Positions 37,101-42,576 of a stretch of 45,271 nucleotides of DNA are shown one piece after another. This DNA comes from Caldilineaceae bacterium (lineage in GTDB: Bacteria > Chloroflexota > Anaerolineae > Caldilineales > Caldilineaceae): positions 1-45,271 of the forward strand of contig JAHBVG010000050.1 in assembly GCA_019637695.1 (NCBI GenBank). The letters are read 5' to 3'. The notes under the pieces are model-generated. The model searched no databases, was not told where the DNA came from, and saw nothing but the letters and a program-made list of their open reading frames with translations. The number at the start of each line of letters is the position of its first letter. Positions within the stretch are counted from its first letter, which is position 1. A program made the position numbers and the translations under genes.

Positions 37101-38001
37101 GAGGGCTTGCAAAATCCAAAATCGAAGGCGGATTCACCGGATTGGGTGGAGCGACAATCCCAAACAGCGATCCAATATCCGCGCCGATCCGCCCAATCTG
37201 CGTCATCCGCGTTCCATCCCGAAAATCCCGATAATCCGTGACGGTCTCCACTTCCCGGTACTCGCTCTCACCGGGCAGGGGCGGGTAGAGGGCGTGAAAT
37301 TTGAGACGCCGGGGCAGCCCCGCACTGTTGAGCCAGAGTTCGCCCACGCCGGTCATACGCTCGTAGTAGTCCAGCCTGTCCAGCGCCTCGCCGGGGGCCA
37401 GCTCGCCCCGGCGGGTCATCTCCGCCTGCAACTCCTGGTGCATGATCTCGGCCCAGGCCGCGCCGTCCAGCTCAAAGGCATAGATTTCGTAGACCTCCCC
37501 CAGCCGCTCCTCTGCGCCCAGCATCCGCACGTTGGCCGCAGCCTGCAAAAAGGCGGCGGGATCGCTGCTGCTCTGGTCGGGGGCGGCGCTGGCGTCCAGC
37601 TTTTCCCAGGCTTGCCCGCTTGCCCGTCCCCACACCTCGCCCGCCTGGAGCTTCAGTTCCATCTGGCCCATGCCATCCAGCAGGTGGCCGCTCTGCTCGC
37701 TGACCGTGAACTGGGTCAGATCGGCGGGCTTGTCAATGGACCCCTGCACCAGAAGAGAGGCTGTCTCGCTGCTCAGCCCCACATTGGCCAGAGTGGGCAG
37801 GGGGTGGGTGGTCTGCTGCACGGTGGCGGAGAAGGCGTAGCCGTCCAACCCGGCCAGGTGGGCGTAGACCTGGGCCAGCAGCGCCGCAGAGCCAGTGTCG
37901 CCCCAGACCCGTGCGGGCAAGAGGATGGCAAGGGTGGCGAGAATGGCGACTGCGAGAAGCAAGAGTGGACGAGTTCTGGTGTGGCCCAGGTGTTTATTCA
38001 T
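25192..38001 (-). CDS. Giant secreted multidomain protein: calcium repeats, LamG-like and Ig-like domains, internal hydrophobic region
   Basis: This is a single uninterrupted 4,269-residue frame. The start is the ATG at 38001 with GGAG 9 nt upstream; it yields a signal peptide (RPLLLLAVAILATLAILLPA). Residues ~35-280 resemble a LolA/LppX-like lipid-carrier fold, then two membrane segments (~295-347). Asp-rich DTDGDGLSD-type calcium repeats (thrombospondin-3-like) occur at ~415-560 and again at ~1550-1670. Between them, ~1110-1280 holds several long hydrophobic helices. LamG/concanavalin-like modules follow (~1855-2720). One contains three Cys-flanked repeats of the form AGGLVDRIQLEC. Several Ig-like repeats with TPPTV or DNTAPEVTL starts follow. 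The end is LYLPALSR, shared with the neighbouring beta-helix protein. A surface adhesin, or a toxin-like protein inserting its hydrophobic region, are both possible; no enzyme motif was seen. Confidence 0.85.
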   Translation of the reverse strand: MNKHLGHTRTRPLLLLAVAILATLAILLPARVWGDTGSAALLAQVYAHLAGLDGYAFSATVQQTTHPLPTLANVGLSSETASLLVQGSIDKPADLTQFTVSEQSGHLLDGMGQMELKLQAGEVWGRASGQAWEKLDASAAPDQSSSDPAAFLQAAANVRMLGAEERLGEVYEIYAFELDGAAWAEIMHQELQAEMTRRGELAPGEALDRLDYYERMTGVGELWLNSAGLPRRLKFHALYPPLPGESEYREVETVTDYRDFRDGTRMTQIGRIGADIGSLFGIVAPPNPVNPPSILDFASPLVSAVLLLLFLLFPVAILRYRRSPRLYRAMISLFTLILVSQPLLNASVIQAAGLRREARVATVEINRDEDRRIQAAVDQVKADFASTFDVTQGLMAQPLPDQQILFPAVAETDAAYTDAVDTDGDGLSDAQERQLRTSAAAKDSDGDGVDDATELLLGLDPTNPDTDGDLISDGFEVAGIEIGGKRWYLDPLSTDTNGDNVLDSLECIQAVDVVVSPSGKGVKGDPKGTGICADTDGDGIPDFADDDNDNDGVKDWMDGQPDSRFGDPVNGVGDKSFVYAVDDYSSGKPLRLTFELRPTNPQHLWYSMNVLDWPSGDYEGQIRRVHDTKLGTTGAAANGDMQLVPMIEVIFSGDEAIHLPTIPGKVPIVGDNARLSEWLDMDVLQRYQMAVSWTADKQSIQVYLPATLVRDSKGNAPVNFVAKMLYWPNGTGLFSKNHAARLVWLVQMDADNCVVPTDSSYAESCLPEGKNYQNGIHWQTTRQQIVHRYYDSFYITAFTAEEDLRNSAQIFYEDPVQIASPAAYVPDQLLGLGTVMESFLRQKKSPAQALQEFKAGKPTIGSRLVGAQLVEDPDAYGLMSKVTTEEAPRLLDTVFAPHRATLPYPTLLYVTWGESKVTGLKGVADGSAGALRLRMSEGSQKSATNIRLGTFTYNASPVSVGGRPNPNWDSADPGKIWVNHLQGQSAAAWQQLPPAARQKFNAEQFQQTTLGVFWNLARGISLANDLAKPLADNLENVRGLVNEINAAFDNGGNNTIGALIGVFDDFKDAQENLGQAAQNQAGAKKALLSLVGKDVKNAANLKGALKTAKFAKGLGLASVTFAGVSATLSVVIALKDQLGLSDATVTALDAINATVSAVMASIQISLEITKVIQSVQAFSGTAMAGLKNALAFQSTMSSVGAMAAVIVAALILVTAFVMYFKLLSDGDAVAARTALAQGVATAIVVLLLFVISTLFPIGTAIALLIGLLDGILNAICKIANWVGEEDEQGQNFEARNWWCKGVVGNTVLAIAGLFYKSLPMVDMAYANRLQFGQTDTRLIPVADLVGMNAGNRLQVTQPVTMTVRLPDAHSLNRVSTGGIPTAKPGFIGVDNSGPMTLADYERLIKEKNLFNYELITDLDADKNSQLAERTTPASWKSIGQPDNRDRFYKTDAPTIQITLTAGINWNPDLFVREYYKYALAECGLFAGGCDYKLEHFNKFKADTQVITIGTNLIYDVFPQTLTDFYTLEQVQENGQFVNKYRLAWGGKKPFPTLLDADGDGLRADLDPDDKTGDADNDGLPDAFEMQDSRLNPLSADSDGDGLADYEEIRRGTRPDRADTDGDGLSDNDEITGWELVYADADGATRRTWVTSDPLVFDTDGDGFSDQQERVLGAHPRARNTDLSVLTIRTRTNQTDSTFLAPSQTIAFTSTVTNDLRKPVAYGLLEAEILNSAQVINPITFELQPRQGRDLTGNIAAPAQPVNNSEEITLRNRAGANLVDPSASYADQLRGLAQPNGLKFQINFEQRPADERNFRDVTGNATLTCSGDYCPSVVRGTDSYGAFRANSWYTAQGGSLAFTQPRFSLGGWVTLESAFGGKYSERVIFGPDNANGAVGGSGEKYLQLSVVDLQSATPKARIHFTATDGAVCEQVLTGLTVPVGQKTHLFVTYDGTLVHAYKNGQPVGSYNLQNCGNKVPAGNRFTIGRGSSDATLYVHNVYYRALDEGDGYFSGAEAYLQLNSSAEPFARWEGVKNGQTRDIGRELSLRTNASGDANSTVYLCEEDRGDKQGQCRSDSGTDSDDFLGTVTVDPRRNGSFNTGWSSGEGSGSLHFNVQNNFFQGSLDDLRIYESTLTPQEVGQLINGSGLTYQLDEASGRTQFRNAGVDVTQLFCGGGAGCPTSGLKGYSGQAVRFDGNGNQTLMIERLRERFGSNLVTSFWFKPEAGSGATVPLLRYGQNTDGFTLFATQQAGATLLRPRFNYAATTLIGRPGGSAYNLSCNPGEALVGIIGGAGNVIDRVGPLCVTTTPDYASWTADPVQRGSAGGSGGGGYIRTCPRDSYVTGFSGRAGGLVDRIQLECARTVSAGVLDSRNPTRLDGAGGNGGSLQPQQVCPSGLPANGIYGMAGGLVDQFGLTCTTQLPAAGASLPAGQWSHVAVAQNGDTLLLYVNGQPAQNIWFGASPRAEYRLTGNYWPDLALGNGVRGTVDEVQVQGLTAPVDESVRKPYAGSALVHLALDETPGSATFVNSTGGGNLLCADAANCPQAGLKGQVRESLQFNNQPGMATSAAPRLTVPERRDNPFSFSAWVRLITPPTGPASLVALHANESAEAPAWRLQLINSSGQTVPQLVGSFASGNSCSGNFTVTPTNVNLALNQWQHLGVNYDPSNGKNDVSLYLNGRLIHQERMSGLLCRTGTTLRFGQGYRGQMDEFFYYSKSLEVSEFLSQFVYQSTWFDTISTERFRVDYNPPTARLTAAAFVKPGTNIFGVAVSDGESGIRSVEYKDADGVWKPARAETTTSGVWVFGRDVQGSTLIEVRATDNVGNTRTDSKTVNIDSTPPTVALTTAGKQKSLTIQGTASDAGSGLQSATLMIIDPFGQPFASPRDVAVVNGAWQYSQELPPTVNGAFQVWMSAVDQMGNQFRGVIGSVQMDNAPPVPTLNPLPAALTGLDVPIAPTLPVVQGSVTDQPTGNVAPNAQPSPVQRVEVGLLHRQDKDDPSKVVWQEATLGSTGQTTTTWQFQMPAGLEGIYDLSLRTADALGNERVLPGLWTGVIDTRAPQIVLAGGAVAGQQSCTVTDFSLGQTSFTCANVSGTGSATSALYASGVFTGAGLNWNAQWYRDLFQGRVPAERLYALRQTGVSFGLADNNVVTSCDIYGNCNSCFVSGGDVGSSSCFLFTAGGLARSAADEEPTEDQNLFDTALTGPGIFTVTVAYERPDAYVPGEQPATPTSEWVTISEPFTLVDDAVLAATRPFAGDFTEATVEIAWGESVSATEYYAGWTLTETVNLDDLTVYAGPDVHVQTLADRGRYYAHVVAVDAAGESNAFTLGPVYFDGATPASYLNWDEFGPGQPYWFWEEALSATGQVCNLLGEEDRANIFSGGASARSRLQSLYGTWDDEWLALHWYGLHLETDGDLHLYLDTAPGGAIHAFDPYAPIAQAQSLVVMPERRQYKSDAVDRMLADFAVIVEDSQSVRLLSWNGSAWQDASTGQMRFSVIEGDVYLWLPLTLLGVNPSAMDISLVGFISEEESMEIWATMPGNNPLNSPAMLPAHLPAATSVDRTLVNLQTSMRLSSDPSVNNTLDNCPTNILFDESLLDVQFIADPAAEIYDPVVYEGIRAVVPDDVEALLAVLCTGVTDVSQSGVCQLAQEVAQNVGGDGPEVGPTGLLPATAGPGDTLTFYASVRNLSSQESGHLALEVEGDLPSNGSVLDVGTLAPFETKVVSFTEVVDPGANYDFAAMTVYPVEEVENTEEGVVITYVHEPHTVIHDIDRTPPSDGGLDENIFWNNVMGTGEQLLEGLVFDQSPLAQITLQTSLGETVVCDDTMQINAFASVWACAISVPAETPDGTQVQVSLSAEDIYGFASGVIGQWTLEVDNTAPEVTLFDEAGRAARGIQATANTTETLLLEGLAGDERWLGGVQVCDGLDGFESCAEAEMFFFSDLISDTARSAALSTQLADEAYWSLERTVDRGIEGATVPVTVTGYDAAGNVAQLRFDLLVDTLAPTVTLAAQPVTAIAFDGAFSLNGSVSDRAGVSFMELEVLDPLGEYSYYPIALDNPGAVNTGWRYERSPDTDEFAIPGDYTYLILAYDDLGNEREVGRGDTGGRADTEFSPYGLTVGAPDQPLLNAPFFVATSNDLWEGFAPGGSLYTRVEFDDADLSLGDAITVTADPLPAWLTINRLDERSVEISGTVPLTITQITPPDDAPVQETEEITPLLQINLGLTITDSTGRQDYRNWTYEQLLRSGEIYLPFIFNQGAVVSEHFLYLPALSR

Positions 38002-38043
38002 TTTGAATCGCTCCGAATATTGGGCAAAAGTCGAACTTCTGAC

Positions 38044-38080
38044 GTGGGCGGTGCGCAGAATTTGTCCACGCACCGCCCAC
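38044..38080 (-). terminator. Hairpin between the beta-helix gene and the giant gene
   Basis: The perfect 12-bp arms GTGGGCGGTGCG / CGCACCGCCCAC (38044-38055 and 38069-38080) have a 13-nt loop and no T-run. It may reduce read-through between the two surface-protein genes. Confidence 0.55.
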
Positions 38081-38105
38081 TATGTCCACAGCGATTGGCG
38101 ACGTG

Positions 38106-41100
38106 CTACCGCTGTATACTGGGCAGGTAGAGCTTTCTCTCTTCCCAGACTGTGACGACGGTCTGGGCCTGTTGATTGCCCGCTGCATTGCTGGCCGTGA
38201 CCGTGGCTGTGTACGTGCCTGTGGCCGTGTAGGTGTAGCTGGCGGTGACGCCGCTCCCCGTTCCTACACCGTCGCCAAAGTCCCAGGTGTAGGTGATGTT
38301 GCTGCCCGCGCTGACCGTGGCGGTGAAACTGGTACTCTGGCCCAGGAGCGTAGGCCCATCGCTGGTTGCGCTCAACCCGGCAATGGGTGTATCGGTGAAG
38401 CTGGCCTCATACGCGCCCAGGTCCACCACGCCGTTGACGATGCGCGGGTTGCCGTCCAGGTCGGTGGTGACGCCGGCCGGAATGGCGGCGTTGTCGCCAA
38501 CGTTGAGGGCCGGGGAGCCAGCTTGCAGGCGCAGGTTGCCTGTTGTGGTGGGCGCGGTCGTGGCGTCAACGGGCATGACGAAGAGCGGATCCGCGTCGGC
38601 CCGGTTGTTGCCGCCGTCCGCGCCGCACGCGCTTGCCCAGACGCCGCCAGGGTTACATCCTTCGATGAGGCTATAGGCGACGGTGGGAATCCCCGCATTG
38701 CTCCCCATGGACGATACGCCGCTGCTACTCCGGTTATTCCAGAAAATTGTGTTACTGATGGTAGGGTTGCTGCTCAGGTTTGCCATCCCCCCAGAGTTGC
38801 CCGCATGATTGCCGCTGAAGGTGATGTTGATCAGGACGGGGTTGCTGACGCCAGTGCTGCCATTGTTGAAGATTCCGCCGCCAGAGTTGATGGCCGAATT
38901 GCCACTGAAGATGCTGTTGGTCAACACGGGACTGCTCACGCCGTTGACGCCATAGTTGTACACACCGCCGCCGCTAGAACCGGCCTGGTTGCCGCTGAAG
39001 GTAACGCCACTCAGGTTGGGGCTGCTCACGCCGGTGCTGCCATAATTGTAGATCCCGCCGCCGAAGGTGGTGGCCTGATTGCCGCTGAAGGTAACGCCAG
39101 TCAGATTTGGGCTGCTCACCCCATTACTGCCATCATTGTACAAGCCGCCGCCGCTGGCAGCGGCCTGATTGCCACGAAAGGCGCTGTTGATCAGGCTGGG
39201 GCTGCTCACGCCGCCGTTTCTGCCATTGTTGTACATGCCGCCGCCGAACCTGGCCGAATTGCCGCTGAAGGTAACATCAGTCAGTGTGGGGCTGCTCATC
39301 CCATTGTCGCCATTGTTGAAGATTCCGCCGCCAGAGTTGGTGGCCGAATTGCCACTGAAGATGCTGTTGGTCAGCACGGGACTGCTCACGCCGTTGATGC
39401 CATAGTTGTATATGCCGCCCCCGCTAGAACCGGCCTGGTTGCCGCTGAAGGTAACGACACTCAGGCTGGGGCTGCTCACGCCGGTGCCACCATAGTTGTA
39501 TATGCCGCCGCCGCTTGAATCGGCCTGGTTACTGCTGAAGGTAACGTCTGTCAGGCTGGGGCTGCTCACACCGCCGTTGCTGCCATTGTTGAAGATTCCG
39601 CCGCCGTTGGAAGTGGCCTGATTGCCGCGAAAGACGCTGTTAACCAGGCTGGGGCTGCTCACACCGCCGTTGCTGCCATTGTTGTACATTCCAGCGCCGA
39701 ACGAGGCTGAATTGCCGCTGAAGGTAACGCCAGTCAGAGTGGGGCTGCTCATCCCATTGTCGCCATTGTTAAGCATTCCAGCGCCGAACAAGGCTGAGTT
39801 ACCGATAAAGGTGAGGTTGGCCAGGCTGGGGCTGCATTGTTTGCCGCTGCCACTGCCTGCGCAATAGAGACCGCCGCCTTGTCCATGCGGCGCAAATTGC
39901 CCGTCGGCCTTGCCCGCTGTGATGGTGAATCCATCGATCACCGTTGTGCCTGTGATGGGACGACCGCTCATTCCATCCAGCCAGAGAACGTGATAGCTGT
40001 TGCTGCCGGTGATATTGGCCGTGTGGGTGACCACACCGTTGGCGTCTACCCCGTCATTGCCCTCAATATCCCCGCTGAGGACGGTCACATTGGCGACCCA
40101 ATCCCGCTCTGTGCGCAGGGTCTCGGTGGCGGCAAAACCACCGTAGATGGCGACGCCGGCCGACACACGAAAGCTGGTGGTTCGCGCTGTGCCGGGGGTA
40201 TAGACCCCGCTAGCCACCCAGATTTCATTGACGGCCGCGCATCTCTGGGCCAGGACCAGCCCATTCTGTAAATTGGTCAGGGCATTGCTCCAACTATCGC
40301 CGCTGTTGCTGCCTTTGGCCCCGGCGTGTACATAGATGGGGGAAGCAGCAGGGCAGTCCGGCAAGTCAAATTCAAAGGCCCCCATATCCACCACACCGCT
40401 TTGGATACGGGCGTTGCCGGCCAGGTCTGTGGTGACGCCGGTCGCGTTGATGGCTTCATTGTCGCCAGCGTTGATAGCGGTTGAACCGGCGGCCAGACGC
40501 AGATCACCCCCCGTGTTGGGCGCTGTCGCAGGATGCAGAGGATTGATGAAGATCGCGGCCGCGTCGGTCAGGTTATTGCCGCCATCGATGCCGCACGCGT
40601 TTAACCAGATGCCGCCCGGATTGCACTCATCGGTCAGGCTGTAGGAAATGGTGGCGGTAGCATCATCGTTATGGATGGAGGTGACAGGCAGGGCTGTGTT
40701 GCCCACGATGATGCTGTTGCGGATGACGGGATGACTGGTTCCGCCGAATCTGCCATCGTTACGCATTGCGCCACCCTGATAGAAAGAATAGTTGCCGCTG
40801 ATCGTGACATTGATCAAAGTGGGGCGGCTATTTCCACCGAATTTGCCATCGTTGTACATGCCGCCGCCTGTAGACTCGGCACGGTTGCCGCTGATGACGA
40901 CGTTGATCAAGGTCGGGCTGCTCTTGCCAACGTTATAGATGCCGCCGCCATCTTCAAGGGCTCTGTTGCCCCTGATAATGACATTGGTGAGGATTGGGCT
41001 GCTGTCGCCCTCGCCACCCTCATTGATTATCCCTCCGCCATAGCGAGTAGCAACGTTGCCGCTGAAGATGACGTCGGTTAGCACGGGGCTGCTCACGCCA

Positions 41101-41786
41101 TTGTCTGCGCCGTAGTTGTACATGCCGCCACCAGCATAAGCCTGGTTGCCGCTGAAGATGACGTTGCGCAGCGTGGGGCTGCACTCGTTGCCGCTGCCAT
41201 TGCCCACACAGTAGAGACCGCCGCCCGATAGGTCACCAACATTGTCGGCATTCCCCGCGGTGATGGTGAAGCCGTCGATCACCGTTGTGCCGGTGATGGG
41301 AGCGTGGTTTACCCCGTCCAAATAGAGGACGTGATAGCTGTTGCTGCCGGTGATGGTGGCCGCGTTTGCCACGATGCCGTTGCCGTCGGCGGCGTCGTTG
41401 CCGTCAATATCCCCGCTGAGGACGGTGACATTGGCAACCCAATTGCGCTGGGTGCGCAGCGTCTCGGTGGCGGCAAAACCGCCATAAAGTTGCACGTTGT
41501 TGTGGGTCAGGCTGAACGACGCCGTGCGGGTAATGCCGGGGGTGTAGATCCCCTTTGCCACCCAAATTTCGTAGTTGCTGGCCGGATTGGCATTGGCCAC
41601 GGCCAGCGCTCCTTGCAAACTGGTAAAAGCATTGTCCCAGGATGAACCGTCGTTGTTGCCTGTGGCGTCCCGGTTCACGAAAAGGGTGGTCTGTTCGGCC
41701 TGGGCTGTGCGGGAGACGCCCAGCAGCAGGGCCGTCATCAACAGCACAGGCAAAAAAAAGAGAAGCAGAACGCGGTGATAGGGCAC
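38106..41786 (-). CDS. Secreted parallel beta-helix repeat protein with C-terminal PKD domain
   Basis: I choose the GTG at 41786 because AAGGAG precedes it at 9-nt spacing and translation then begins with an ideal signal peptide (MPYHRVLLLFF... cleavage after AQA). The longer frame up to 41873 reads through a 33-bp palindrome and is unlikely to be translated. The 1,226-residue product has two similar blocks. Each has an N-terminal part (FVNRDATGNNDGSSW and YVHAGAKGSNSGDSW) with IYGGFAATETLRTERDWVAN-like text and VIDGFTITAG. Each is followed by Gly/Asn-rich coils of the form SSPxLTDVTFSGNSA-GGGIYNNG, as in chlamydial Pmp-like and right-handed beta-helix proteins. A PKD domain (about 1136-1215, ITYTWDFGDG) and the tail LYLPSIQR end the protein. 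Probable role: surface adhesin or glycan-binding protein. It is upstream of the giant gene in the same direction. Confidence 0.9.
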   Translation of the reverse strand: MPYHRVLLLFFLPVLLMTALLLGVSRTAQAEQTTLFVNRDATGNNDGSSWDNAFTSLQGALAVANANPASNYEIWVAKGIYTPGITRTASFSLTHNNVQLYGGFAATETLRTQRNWVANVTVLSGDIDGNDAADGNGIVANAATITGSNSYHVLYLDGVNHAPITGTTVIDGFTITAGNADNVGDLSGGGLYCVGNGSGNECSPTLRNVIFSGNQAYAGGGMYNYGADNGVSSPVLTDVIFSGNVATRYGGGIINEGGEGDSSPILTNVIIRGNRALEDGGGIYNVGKSSPTLINVVISGNRAESTGGGMYNDGKFGGNSRPTLINVTISGNYSFYQGGAMRNDGRFGGTSHPVIRNSIIVGNTALPVTSIHNDDATATISYSLTDECNPGGIWLNACGIDGGNNLTDAAAIFINPLHPATAPNTGGDLRLAAGSTAINAGDNEAINATGVTTDLAGNARIQSGVVDMGAFEFDLPDCPAASPIYVHAGAKGSNSGDSWSNALTNLQNGLVLAQRCAAVNEIWVASGVYTPGTARTTSFRVSAGVAIYGGFAATETLRTERDWVANVTVLSGDIEGNDGVDANGVVTHTANITGSNSYHVLWLDGMSGRPITGTTVIDGFTITAGKADGQFAPHGQGGGLYCAGSGSGKQCSPSLANLTFIGNSALFGAGMLNNGDNGMSSPTLTGVTFSGNSASFGAGMYNNGSNGGVSSPSLVNSVFRGNQATSNGGGIFNNGSNGGVSSPSLTDVTFSSNQADSSGGGIYNYGGTGVSSPSLSVVTFSGNQAGSSGGGIYNYGINGVSSPVLTNSIFSGNSATNSGGGIFNNGDNGMSSPTLTDVTFSGNSARFGGGMYNNGRNGGVSSPSLINSAFRGNQAAASGGGLYNDGSNGVSSPNLTGVTFSGNQATTFGGGIYNYGSTGVSSPNLSGVTFSGNQAGSSGGGVYNYGVNGVSSPVLTNSIFSGNSAINSGGGIFNNGSTGVSNPVLINITFSGNHAGNSGGMANLSSNPTISNTIFWNNRSSSGVSSMGSNAGIPTVAYSLIEGCNPGGVWASACGADGGNNRADADPLFVMPVDATTAPTTTGNLRLQAGSPALNVGDNAAIPAGVTTDLDGNPRIVNGVVDLGAYEASFTDTPIAGLSATSDGPTLLGQSTSFTATVSAGSNITYTWDFGDGVGTGSGVTASYTYTATGTYTATVTASNAAGNQQAQTVVTVWEERKLYLPSIQR
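38838..39840. repeat. Tandem ~90-bp DNA repeats within the beta-helix gene
   Basis: The motif GGGGCTGCTCAC and variants recur at 38838, 38928, 39018, 39108, 39198, 39288, 39378, 39468, 39558, 39651, 39741 and 39828, a spacing of 87-93 bp or 30 residues. Neighbouring units are highly similar at DNA level, so copy number may vary by recombination without loss of frame. Confidence 0.9.
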
Positions 41787-41850
41787 GGGAAATATCTCCT
41801 TGTGTAGCGAAAGATGGAAGAGCCTGTACAGCCTGATTTCGGGAATCGGG

Positions 41851-41883
41851 CTGAACGGGCGTGATTCAATCACGCCCGTTCAG
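41851..41883. promoter_or_regulatory. Perfect 33-bp palindrome upstream of the beta-helix gene
   Basis: The 16-bp arms CTGAACGGGCGTGATT and its complement flank a single central C. It lies 65 nt upstream of the GTG start, probably in the 5' untranslated region or promoter. It could be an operator, an RNA hairpin, or the terminator of the preceding minus-strand gene (receiver, ends 41982). Confidence 0.55.
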
Positions 41884-41949
41884 AAATGCAGTCTGCGGGT
41901 ACGATACACCAACCAGAGGTCAAACCGCGCGGGAAGAAAGGGAATCTTT

Positions 41950-41970
41950 GCGGGAAAAGTTCCCGATGGG
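41950..41970. promoter_or_regulatory. CGGGAARAGTTCCCG site A, upstream of the beta-helix gene
   Basis: The 15-bp core CGGGAAAAGTTCCCG with extended flank matches site B (42462-42482) at 19 of 21 positions. It lies between the receiver-only gene and the beta-helix gene. The partly palindromic core suggests a dimeric DNA-binding protein. Confidence 0.45.
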
Positions 41971-41981
41971 ACACGCTGTAT

Positions 41982-42407
41982 TCAAGCCAAGAGAGAAAGC
42001 AACAGAGCAAAGGTGCGCGCATCCACAAAGACGCCGCCGTGGACTACGGCCAGAATGGCGCTGATCAGGAGTTCATCGCTGATGGCGTCCTTGCGCAAAT
42101 AGCCCCGAACACCGGCAGCGAAGGCCCCCCGTACACTCTGCGCGTCGTCTGCACCGGTCAGCACCAGGATGGCCGGCCCGCCGGAACGGGGGGAAATCTT
42201 CTGGGTCACAGCCAGCCCCGACCCGCTGGCGAGGTTCAAGTCCAGCAGCACCACATCCGGGCGCAGACTCTCGGTCAAGGCGATGGCCTCGGCGCTGGAC
42301 GCGGCCACACCGACGACGGTGATCCGCTCGTCCGCCTCCAGGAGAAGTCTGATTGTCTGCCGGAAGAAATCGTGATCTTCCACAATGAGAAGTCGCACTG
42401 TAGCCAT
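41982..42407 (-). CDS. Receiver-only response regulator
   Basis: The 141-residue form starts at the ATG at 42407 (MATVRLLIVEDHDFF); the frame also extends nine codons upstream without a better start. It is one CheY-like receiver domain with acidic EDHD, phospho-acceptor Asp in VVLLDLN, LTGADD and the Lys in YLRKD. It closely resembles the receiver of the next response regulator (42577-43257) but ends at LLLSLLA where the other continues into a LuxR-type helix-turn-helix. No helix-turn-helix remnant is seen downstream. It may be a truncated paralogue that competes for phosphate from the shared kinase, or a working single-domain regulator. Confidence 0.88.
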   Translation of the reverse strand: MATVRLLIVEDHDFFRQTIRLLLEADERITVVGVAASSAEAIALTESLRPDVVLLDLNLASGSGLAVTQKISPRSGGPAILVLTGADDAQSVRGAFAAGVRGYLRKDAISDELLISAILAVVHGGVFVDARTFALLLSLLA

Positions 42408-42461
42408 GCGCCCAGCATACGCGACGGAAAGCAATTCTGATCAGGAAAAAGGGGAAAGTCC

Positions 42462-42482
42462 GCGGGAAGAGTTCCCGACGGG
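42462..42482. promoter_or_regulatory. CGGGAARAGTTCCCG site B, upstream of the receiver-only gene
   Basis: The core CGGGAAGAGTTCCCG lies 55 nt upstream of the receiver start and is in the same orientation as site A (41950-41970). On the minus strand both read GGGAACTYTTCCC, which also resembles an ECF sigma -35 (GGAACTT), but no matching -10 is evident. Confidence 0.45.
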
Positions 42483-42534
42483 GTGGGAGGAGAAGGGAGA
42501 GCAAGATGAACGAGTGAGGGGATGAGGGGGTGAC

Positions 42535-42566
42535 CAATCGCCTAATCACTCAATCGCCTAATCACT
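42535..42566. repeat. Two perfect 16-bp direct repeats CAATCGCCTAATCACT
   Basis: Back-to-back identical 16-bp units lie in the 169-bp gap between the two response-regulator genes, just after the stop of the downstream-oriented NarL-type gene. They may be a low-complexity repeat of the same origin as the heptamer arrays. Confidence 0.75.
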
Positions 42567-42576
42567 CAGTGTTCTG

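Noticed and set aside
38838..39840. Regular ~90-bp repeats resembling a CRISPR array
   Set aside because: The whole unit is conserved, is translated in one frame as 30-residue beta-helix coils, and has no unique spacers or cas genes.
41787..41873. Longer N terminus of the beta-helix protein
   Set aside because: It would translate a 33-bp perfect palindrome and place 29 residues before the signal peptide; the GTG with AAGGAG fits better.
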